Assembly: GCA_012512505.1 (NCBI GenBank) | Contig: JAAZEB010000351.1 | Location: 1 to 37,006 of the forward strand | Direction of reading: 5' to 3' | Length of the DNA stretch: 37,006 bases | From: Armatimonadota bacterium | GTDB taxonomy: Bacteria > Armatimonadota > JAAZEB01 | Shown here: piece after piece, positions 30,686 to 37,006 of the stretch | How the letters are laid out: every line of letters starts with the position of its first letter | Numbering within the stretch: position 1 is the stretch's first letter | Notes under the pieces: model-generated | The model's database searches: none | Seen by the model: the letters and a program-made list of their open reading frames with translations, nothing else | Told to the model about the DNA's origin: nothing | Translations under genes and position numbers: made by a program

Positions 30686-33628
30686 TGGCGCGGCGGGGCG
30701 AACCTGCACCGAGTCGATCGCCCAAACATCGCCGTGGCCCTGGTGGCCGCTGCCTATCGACAGAGAGAGGCGCCCGCAGGTGAACTGGAGGTTGTGCAGC
30801 CCCTCTCCGTAGAGCTTCCCATCGATCTCCAGGCGGTAGCGCTCGGCGTCGAGGTAAAGCCGCAATTGGTGCGGCACGTTGGGCGCGATCGGCTGGTAGT
30901 CGAACAGCACCTTGCGGAAGCCAGACGCCGCGGTGTCGCCGTTCTCCATGCGCAGGCTGCTCCCCTGGTCGGTGCGCACGCTGAGGTAATCTCCCATCGC
31001 CACCGGCGGGATCAGGTTGAGGAACGTGCCGACGTACCACTCGTGGGGCGTGCCGTGGTGGGTGAAGCGCGCTTCCAGCACCACCGGGCGCGCGCCGAAG
31101 TCGATCAACCCCCGGGTGACCAGGCCCACCCCGGTGCTCTCCTTCAGCTCCAGGCACACCTTGCCGTCAGCCACCTCCACGCGGCCCTGACCGGCGTTCA
31201 CCTCCCAGAGGGGCGAGGGCGCGGTACCGTCGAACTCCTCGGTCCAGGGCAGCGGGAGGAGGGGGTAGGGTGCGTCGTCCGGCACTACCACTGGCCCCGG
31301 CCGGGGCGGCCGCGGCCGAAGCGAGGCGGCAAGGTGCTGTGCCGCCAAGTCGGCCAACTCGCGCATCCGCTGGGTGAGCGGATCCTCACCCGACAAGCCA
31401 TCGGCTAAGGCGCGCAGGCGGGTGATCGTCTCGGCCGGCGCTTTGGCCGGGAGTGCCTCCGCCTGGGCCACCAGCGGGTGTGGCGTGCCCTGGCGCACTG
31501 CATGCTCGCGGAAGCAGAGCTTCAGGTCGTCCATCCGGTCGGCGGCGAAGAGGCGGTCCAGCGCTGCTTGCGCTTTCGCATCGCCTAGCGCGAGGAGCGC
31601 CGTCTCGCCGGAGGCCAGCGCCACGGAGAGGACCAGCGTGCGGCCCTGGCGACGCCAGCGCGGTGGCGTCTCTGCCAGGGGATCGCGGCACCAGGCCTGG
31701 GGTCCGCCGGGCACCGCCGCGAGGGGAACCTGCACCTCCACCACGCGCCGCTCGCCCAGGTTCACTACCACCAGCAGGACCGGGCCGGGCGCCTGCCCAT
31801 AGCGCTCGATGCGCACGTTGCGCTGCAGGCTGCGCGCTTGCGTCACCGGCTGCCAGCCGAGGCGATGCAGCACGCGCAGGCAAGGCACCAGCTTGCGGTA
31901 GCTCGCGCGCATGCCGGCCGGCGCCGACTCCTTCGCCCCGATGCCTCCCGGGAAGACCGCGTACAGCAGGTGCCGCTTCAAGAAGGCGTCGTCGTAGGTG
32001 CCGTAAAGGAGCTGCGTGACCACTTTGTGGTAGCCCACCATGCGGAGCTGCGGCAGGAGTCGGTCGGTGACGTCCTTGTCATCCTCATTGCCGAGGACCG
32101 GGATGACGTGCCAGGGGTTGGGGTGGTTGAATGTCTGGATGTTCGGCAGGATGCAAGCACGATCCGGCCCCAGCTCCGCGCGCAGCTTCTCGGTCCACTG
32201 GAAAAGGGATGACCAGACGGCGATGGCGGGCTTCCCACCCGGGCCGAAGGTAGGGGGAATGGCTGAGGCATTCACGCTATCGCGGTTGAAGTCGGGCACG
32301 CCCCCGTGGGCGCCATAGCAGTCGAGGTACATGCCGTCGGCCGGGTGGGCGGCCAGCAGCTTGCGGCACTCGTCGAGGCGGGCCTCACCCACCCCGCCGG
32401 GGATGCCGGGCAGCAGGCAAAGCGGGAACTGCGCGCCGAAGTTGCGGTCGCCGATCCAGGGCCAGCTACCCGCCACCGGCGCCACTGGCTCTCCATCCTC
32501 GGCCATCACCGGCGTCTTTAGGATCGCCTTGGAGAGGGTGTGCGTCCACTCCTGGAACGACCGGTCGCGGCCGGTGGGAATGATGGCGGTCTCCAGGCTC
32601 TGCGCGTTGTGGCGCAGGCGGGCGTAGGCCTCGGCGGGGGTTGGCGCGCGCTCCTGGTCGCCGTGGTACTGCTGGTACATGCTCGGCTCGATGTAGGGGA
32701 GGTTCACCAGGCCGAGGAGGTGGTTCGTCTTCCAGGTGCTTTCGATGTTCCCTACTTCATGGTAGACCAGGCCGAAGTCGCTGCTGGGCGGATCGTGCCG
32801 GAGGATATCCCCCCAGGCCATCCAGCCGCCGGGCGGCATGTCGGGCGCCTGGCCCCATTCCGGGAAGAGGGTGAAGTAGCGCTGCACCACGGCACGCACG
32901 CCCCAGGGCCCCGCCGGCGCCAGCAGGTAGAAGCGGAACGGCACCTCCTGGGCGAAGAAGCGCTGCCCATCCACCAGGGCGACATCGAGGGTGATGCCAA
33001 ACAGGCCGCTGCGCGCCCGGTAGGCTACATGGCCGAAGCGCGGCTCGTCCAGGCGCGTGGCGTAGGCGAGGGCCACCGCGTCGCTGGAGACGGCGGTGAA
33101 CGGCAGGGGATCCAGGAAGCCATCGCCCAGGCCGGTCTCCACGGCGTTGGTGGCATCCGCCTCCAGGCGCAGCCGCCGGGAGCGGGCCATATCTTGCCAC
33201 AGCCGCCAGCCCTCGAGGTTCACCGGCAGTCCAAAGCGCAGGCTAAGGCAGCGCTCCGGGCCGGTGCGCCGCAGCTTGCCGGCGATCTCCCAGCCGTCCG
33301 GCACCGGGCGCATCGTCGCCGCCAGGGTCAGACCGTCGTGCTGGGCGGCGAAGTGGAGCGCCTTTCCCTGGCGGGTCACCTGGCCGCGCAACGGCACAAA
33401 CTCCGGCGTCCGGCCGAGTTCCTTGAGAGCGAACCCGGAGCCGGCCACCGCGCGGGCCAGGAGCGCCGAACGCTTCCCGATCCGCACCTGGGTGACGCGG
33501 CCGGCGTCGTCAAAGCCGAGGGTGAGCGCGCCGGCGGTGGTGCGCACTGGCGCCGCAAGCCCCGGCACCGCGCTAAGAAGAAGCACCGCTGCCAGGGCGG
33601 TGCCCGCTGTGCTGGTCTTCACTGGCAT
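30680..33628 (-). CDS. Large secreted TIM-barrel glycosidase-like protein with C-terminal jelly-roll
   Basis: A 982-residue exported protein. Signal peptide MPVKTSTAGTALAAVLLLSA ends near PGLA-AP (residue 25). Residues about 28-260 are a beta-sandwich, about 270-640 a TIM-barrel-like region with conserved YIEPSMYQ, PWIGDRNFGA and DGMYLDCYGAHGG, probable active-site surroundings. A small beta domain with NVRIERYGQ follows, and a helical linker (about 690-770). The C-terminal ~200 residues (WTEEFDGTAPSPLWEVNAGQ, YRLEIDGKLYGEG) are a concanavalin/LamG-like jelly-roll. No named GH family is recognised. It is paralogous to the upstream gene. ATG 33628 is 17 bp downstream of that gene's stop, so the two form an operon. 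A role in polysaccharide breakdown is inferred from fold and export. Confidence 0.8.
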   Translation of the reverse strand: MPVKTSTAGTALAAVLLLSAVPGLAAPVRTTAGALTLGFDDAGRVTQVRIGKRSALLARAVAGSGFALKELGRTPEFVPLRGQVTRQGKALHFAAQHDGLTLAATMRPVPDGWEIAGKLRRTGPERCLSLRFGLPVNLEGWRLWQDMARSRRLRLEADATNAVETGLGDGFLDPLPFTAVSSDAVALAYATRLDEPRFGHVAYRARSGLFGITLDVALVDGQRFFAQEVPFRFYLLAPAGPWGVRAVVQRYFTLFPEWGQAPDMPPGGWMAWGDILRHDPPSSDFGLVYHEVGNIESTWKTNHLLGLVNLPYIEPSMYQQYHGDQERAPTPAEAYARLRHNAQSLETAIIPTGRDRSFQEWTHTLSKAILKTPVMAEDGEPVAPVAGSWPWIGDRNFGAQFPLCLLPGIPGGVGEARLDECRKLLAAHPADGMYLDCYGAHGGVPDFNRDSVNASAIPPTFGPGGKPAIAVWSSLFQWTEKLRAELGPDRACILPNIQTFNHPNPWHVIPVLGNEDDKDVTDRLLPQLRMVGYHKVVTQLLYGTYDDAFLKRHLLYAVFPGGIGAKESAPAGMRASYRKLVPCLRVLHRLGWQPVTQARSLQRNVRIERYGQAPGPVLLVVVNLGERRVVEVQVPLAAVPGGPQAWCRDPLAETPPRWRRQGRTLVLSVALASGETALLALGDAKAQAALDRLFAADRMDDLKLCFREHAVRQGTPHPLVAQAEALPAKAPAETITRLRALADGLSGEDPLTQRMRELADLAAQHLAASLRPRPPRPGPVVVPDDAPYPLLPLPWTEEFDGTAPSPLWEVNAGQGRVEVADGKVCLELKESTGVGLVTRGLIDFGARPVVLEARFTHHGTPHEWYVGTFLNLIPPVAMGDYLSVRTDQGSSLRMENGDTAASGFRKVLFDYQPIAPNVPHQLRLYLDAERYRLEIDGKLYGEGLHNLQFTCGRLSLSIGSGHQGHGDVWAIDSVQVRPAAPL

Positions 33629-33645
33629 TCGTCTCTTTCACGGGG

Positions 33646-35718
33646 CTAACCATCCAGACGCTCGGCCATCGCCCGGCGCCAGTCCTCAATCGCTTGTGGG
33701 TCGCTCGTGTAGGCGGGCGGGCCCTGGTAGACGCGGTGCAAGAGTGCCTGCGCTTCGTCGCGACCGAAGCGGTGTTCCAGCGCCCGCAGGTACTCCAGGT
33801 CCTCCATGCCATCGCGCCAGCGTTCCAGGCGGATAGAGGCTAGTGGGCCGGTCTCGCCGAACGCCTCGCCGGGGTAGACCAGCACGCCGTCGCCGGCGGG
33901 CAAGCCTTCGATGAAGGTGATCGGGTCGTCCGGGCGCGCGTTGGAGGCATAGGCGTTCACCGCCCAATAGAGGAAGCCGGTGGCGCCCTCCTTCCAGACG
34001 CGCCACATCACCGCCCGGTGCTGCACGCCGCTCATCGAGAGGAAGAGGTTGGGGTGAGGCTCCCCCGGGCCGCAGCAGACGTAGAGCCACCACTCCTCGC
34101 CTGGCCGCAGCGTCTCGCGCAGGCGCGCGCCGTAATCCTCTTTGCCGGCCGTTGCCCACGCGCTCATGCAGAAGATCTGGGTGGCGCCGCGCAGCAGCTC
34201 GGGAACCGCGTCCAACTCGCCCTTACGCGGGCCATCCTGGGGGCCGCAGTAGTAGGTGGTCAGGATCCGCGCCTCGGGGGCGATCGTTTGGATCTCCTTC
34301 GCCCAGGCGTGGATCTTCGCGTACTGCTCGGTGAGGCCCGGTTCGTCCCACAGGTAGAAGTAGCCCCGGTCCAGCAGACGCTTTGCCCGCAGGTGCTCCA
34401 GCGTCCGGCGGAGCTGCTCGCGGTCGCCGCCCAGCGGGTAGGGGATGGCGAAGGCGGCCAGCCGCGGGTCGGCCAGGAGGGCGTCAGTGCGGGGGTCGCC
34501 AATCGGCCAGGGCGCCGGGTAAGAGTAGTGGTTCGGCTCCGGCTGCTGGAAGCGGCAGAAGTAGGGGCTGAGCCGGTAGCGGATCAGGAGCTGGTACCAG
34601 GCGTGGAGCGCCTGCTGCCACTCCGGGGTGCCCTCCTTCAAGCCGTAGCGCTGGACAAACATCGGGTCGGCAATGCCAAAGACGGCCGGCAGCGAGGGCC
34701 GCTCGGGCAGGGTAAAGCGCCACACCGTGAGGCTGACCGGCACGCGCGCGGCGGTGCCGTGCCCCGGCACGGAGACAGTTATTTCGCCCTGGTAGCGGCC
34801 GGGGCGTGCCTGCCGCGGCACCGTTACCGTGAGCCAGAGGGGCTGCGCCTTGCCGGCCTGGAGCGCGAGCGGCCGCAGCGGCGCCAGCACGTCGGGCCGC
34901 CCATCGAGGTATCCCACACGTCTGAGGGAGAGGCACTCGCCCTCCAGGCGCGCGCCTCGGGGGCCCACCAGGGGGCTGACCGCCGCGCGCACGCCCTCCA
35001 GGTCCACCGTCGAGCGCAGCACGATCTGCGCGCTTTCCTGCTCGCCGCGAGCGGCCGCGAGCACCACCGCCGTGCCGGCGCCGCTCTCCTGCGTCGTGAG
35101 GATCGTCTCTGTGCTGTGTGCTGTCCAGACTGCAAGCTCCGGCATTGGGGTTGACTGGCTCCTCTCTCGGTTCGCGCCAGTGCGGGCCAGGCGCACCACC
35201 ACGGTCTGCTTCGCCTCCAGGCGCAGCGTCAGCGTGCGCCCGTCGAAGGGGACGGCCTTTCCGTCGGGAAGGAGGAAGGCGCTGGCGGAGGGCAGTCTCA
35301 GGGTCGCGGCATCCAGCGCGATGCGGGTGCGCACCGGCTGTTCCGCCTTGTTGTGGGCCACCAGGTAGACCCGCGAGCCAGACCCGTACCGCTCCAGGCG
35401 CACCTGCGGCGAGTCGGCGCGGGCGCCGGTCACCGGCTCCCAGCCGGCCGCCGAGAGCTCCCGGAGGAGTGGCACATAGCGGCGCATCATTTCCCGGTCG
35501 TGGCCTTCGCCGGGGAAGATGCAATGCAGCAGGTAGTAGCCGACCACCCAGGGCGCGCGGGGCGAGTAGGGGAGATCGGTGATCGGCTTGCGGTAGGCCA
35601 TCGCCCGCAGGAAGTCTGGATCAGGCACCCAGCCATGCTCCACGCCAAAGATGTCGAGGTGGGGCGCGCCGAAGGTGAGGGTGCTGAAGCCGCTGCTGCC
35701 GTCGCCCAGGTTCGCCAT
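33646..35718 (-). CDS. Downstream part of interrupted gene: TIM-barrel end plus DUF4091-type domain
   Basis: 690 residues if read from ATG 35718. The first ~150 residues (GVEHGWVPDPDF, VVGYYLLHCIFPG, VRLERYGSGS) continue the barrel and beta domain of the fragment upstream, as shown by alignment with the 982-residue paralog. A fused second module follows: an Ig-like part with RGEQESAQIVLRSTV, and a TIM-barrel-like part with YFYLWDEPGL. The ending is GDGVLVYPGEAF...IRLERWRDGMEDLEYLRALE, typical of DUF4091/DUF6067 secreted proteins. It has no signal peptide of its own. The same reading frame runs upstream of the ATG through SLEWLRDLRRQPFWGD to an in-frame TGA at 35781-35779. GGGGAG 11 nt before the ATG might allow internal initiation. 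Confidence 0.75.
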   Translation of the reverse strand: MANLGDGSSGFSTLTFGAPHLDIFGVEHGWVPDPDFLRAMAYRKPITDLPYSPRAPWVVGYYLLHCIFPGEGHDREMMRRYVPLLRELSAAGWEPVTGARADSPQVRLERYGSGSRVYLVAHNKAEQPVRTRIALDAATLRLPSASAFLLPDGKAVPFDGRTLTLRLEAKQTVVVRLARTGANRERSQSTPMPELAVWTAHSTETILTTQESGAGTAVVLAAARGEQESAQIVLRSTVDLEGVRAAVSPLVGPRGARLEGECLSLRRVGYLDGRPDVLAPLRPLALQAGKAQPLWLTVTVPRQARPGRYQGEITVSVPGHGTAARVPVSLTVWRFTLPERPSLPAVFGIADPMFVQRYGLKEGTPEWQQALHAWYQLLIRYRLSPYFCRFQQPEPNHYSYPAPWPIGDPRTDALLADPRLAAFAIPYPLGGDREQLRRTLEHLRAKRLLDRGYFYLWDEPGLTEQYAKIHAWAKEIQTIAPEARILTTYYCGPQDGPRKGELDAVPELLRGATQIFCMSAWATAGKEDYGARLRETLRPGEEWWLYVCCGPGEPHPNLFLSMSGVQHRAVMWRVWKEGATGFLYWAVNAYASNARPDDPITFIEGLPAGDGVLVYPGEAFGETGPLASIRLERWRDGMEDLEYLRALEHRFGRDEAQALLHRVYQGPPAYTSDPQAIEDWRRAMAERLDG

Positions 35719-35778
35719 GAACAGGCGGTCTCCCCAGAACGGTTGGCGGCGTAGGTCGCGCAGCCACTCCAGCGAGCC

Positions 35779-37006
35779 TCAGATGCCAAGAAGGGCCGGT
35801 TGCAGGCCGTTCGGCGTGCGGACGAAGGTGAGCGGGTGGTTGGCGTAGCGGAAGTGGTCGCGGCGGAAGTTCGGCCCCAGGAACAGGAAGCAATCGAGCG
35901 CCAGGCCATCCACCCGGCCGCCGGTGCGCGCCTGGAGGTCCTCCAGCATCGGCCGCAGCGAAAGGTGGGTGTTGAACCAGCCTTTGCCCTCGGGGATGTC
36001 GGGGTCGAGGTTACAGGCGAACATGGCGCCCAGGGTGCTATCGCCGATCCAGCCGGGCCGGCTGGCGACGCTGGCGTTCACCTGACCGTTGGCGTCGTGA
36101 AAGGCGGAGCGCTCGGCAGCCAGGGAGAGGCGCTGGAAGAACTCGCGCAGGCTGAGGCCGGTGCGCTCCCGGGCCGACGGCCACGAATGCACCGAGTGCG
36201 CGCGCGTGTAGTGCAGGTTCTCGAACAGCGCCCACTCGGCGTCATCGCCGGCCGCCAGCTTGCGCAGTCGCTCCAGGGCGCGCTCGTTGGAGGCGCTCGC
36301 CATGTCGCCCAGGCTCATCTGATAATACTCAGGCTCGATATAGAGCAGGTTCAGAATGCCATGCTCGGAGTTCCACCCGTAGACGCTCTCGGAAGGCCCC
36401 CAGCTATAGGCGAAGCCGGCCTCCAGGTAAGCCGGGTCCGGCAGTTCGGCGCTGCGCCACACGCCCCAGCCGCCATCCTGGCGTGCGCGCTTGAGGAAGA
36501 AGTCGGGGAACAGGTCGTAGTAGCGCCGCAGTGCCGAGCGGAAGCCCCACGCGGGGTCGTGCCGGTAGAGGACCACCCGGAAGGAGGCTGCCGACAGCGC
36601 CCGGCCCTCCACCGTCTCGCCCGGCACCGGGCCGAAGTCGAACGCCACGTAGTAGAGCCGCTGCTTTGGGTTGTAGGCGAGGCGATAGGTGGCCGGCTCA
36701 TCCATGCGAATGGCCAGGCTGAGGCCGGCTGTGCCGGGCAGCGAGAGCGCGCTGAGCGGATAGCGGGTGTGCGCCACCTCCAGGAACGGCACCTGCGCCA
36801 TCTCCTGTGAGGGCACGCGCGCGGCGCTGATGCTCTCCCACCAGCGCCACGGCTTTGCCGCCACCGGCAGCGCGAAGGCAACGGTGACCGCGCGGTCGCT
36901 CCCCCGCAAGTCGGCCACGCTGCCGGCGATCTCCAGGGCGTTTCCCAGGCTGCGGTAGGTGGCCTCGACCTGCAGGCCCAGCGAGTCCAGCCGCGCCGAT
37001 TGCACC
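35779..37006 (-). CDS. Upstream part of interrupted gene, N-terminus beyond window
   Basis: At least 408 residues, open through the right edge; by comparison with the 982-residue paralog roughly 90 N-terminal residues, including any signal peptide, are missing. It holds the beta-sandwich (ALEIAGSVADLRG, RLAYNPKQRLYYVAF) and most of a TIM barrel (NLLYIEPEYYQMSLGD, RPGWIGDSTLGAMFA, VDGLALDCFLFLGPNF). It ends at TGA (35781-35779) in the middle of the barrel. The downstream segment continues in the same frame, so the two were one gene of more than 1100 residues. Either the gene is inactivated by a nonsense change, or the stop is a sequencing error, or it is suppressed. No function for the truncated product can be claimed. 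Confidence 0.75.
   Translation of the reverse strand, partial: VQSARLDSLGLQVEATYRSLGNALEIAGSVADLRGSDRAVTVAFALPVAAKPWRWWESISAARVPSQEMAQVPFLEVAHTRYPLSALSLPGTAGLSLAIRMDEPATYRLAYNPKQRLYYVAFDFGPVPGETVEGRALSAASFRVVLYRHDPAWGFRSALRRYYDLFPDFFLKRARQDGGWGVWRSAELPDPAYLEAGFAYSWGPSESVYGWNSEHGILNLLYIEPEYYQMSLGDMASASNERALERLRKLAAGDDAEWALFENLHYTRAHSVHSWPSARERTGLSLREFFQRLSLAAERSAFHDANGQVNASVASRPGWIGDSTLGAMFACNLDPDIPEGKGWFNTHLSLRPMLEDLQARTGGRVDGLALDCFLFLGPNFRRDHFRYANHPLTFVRTPNGLQPALLGI

Noticed and set aside
35779-35781. Selenocysteine or genome-wide TGA recoding
   Set aside because: Several housekeeping genes in the window end in TGA, the aligned paralog residue is Ser, not Cys, and no obvious SECIS-like hairpin was recognised; a point change or sequence error is simpler.
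1-37006. tRNA, rRNA, insertion-sequence transposase or phage genes
   Set aside because: None was recognised on either strand; the intergenic regions hold repeats and hairpins but no cloverleaf or transposase motifs that I could support.

Overview
The window is high-GC DNA carrying a dense housekeeping block followed by about 29 kb of accessory genes, many of them for secreted carbohydrate-active proteins. The gene mix suggests an uncultured or rare soil/thermal lineage such as Armatimonadota, or a Planctomycetota/Chloroflexota-like relative. It combines a Firmicutes-like order recG-rsmD-coaD-(coiled coil)-ackA-DUF177-rpmF-plsX-fabH, a type II prepilin-like protein with an H-X9-DG tail, GH36/DUF4091-type secreted proteins, and REP-like intergenic repeats. 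This placement is an inference from gene content only; there is no rRNA or tRNA in the window.

Layout. 1-8211 (minus strand): recG, rsmD, coaD, a coiled-coil protein, ackA, DUF177, rpmF, plsX and fabH (cut by the left edge). They cover DNA repair, rRNA methylation, CoA synthesis, acetate/acetyl-phosphate metabolism and the start of fatty acid and phospholipid synthesis. A near-consensus promoter lies in front of recG. 8549-11637 (plus): a sugar isomerase/epimerase-like TIM barrel and a secreted beta-propeller protein, separated by 81-bp tandem repeats. 11719-16856 (minus): a LOG-family protein downstream of an unusual three-gene set. That set is a small P-loop GTPase, a protein resembling GTPase-associated protein 1 (GAP1), and a DnaJ-type zinc-finger membrane protein, with a G-rich 89-bp palindromic repeat array inside it. 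17122-19356 (plus): galK directly abutting an enolase-superfamily epimerase. 19601-20194: a small protein with a histone-H1-like basic tail. 20236-28534: a TIM-barrel protein, a divergent GH36-type alpha-galactosidase, a tandem alpha/beta hydrolase with a probably dead second half, and a large lipoprotein. 28891-30685: a prepilin-like protein, a repeat-filled gap and an orphan protein. 30680-37006 (minus): two large paralogous secreted proteins. The upstream one is interrupted by an in-frame TGA and runs off the right edge.

Working picture. The accessory genes fit extracellular breakdown of galactose-containing plant polysaccharide (alpha-galactosidase, esterase-like hydrolase, propeller and TIM-barrel enzymes) followed by intracellular galactose phosphorylation. 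No transporter or dedicated regulator is seen. The candidate undescribed system is the GTPase/GAP1-like/zinc-finger cassette at 12855-16856. It resembles the GTPase-centred NTP-dependent conflict systems predicted in multicellular bacteria, but it has an unusual third component. The main repeat families are an 81-bp REP-like unit at three loci, an 89-bp G-tract palindrome array, and short GTCGGAGAC-type motifs.
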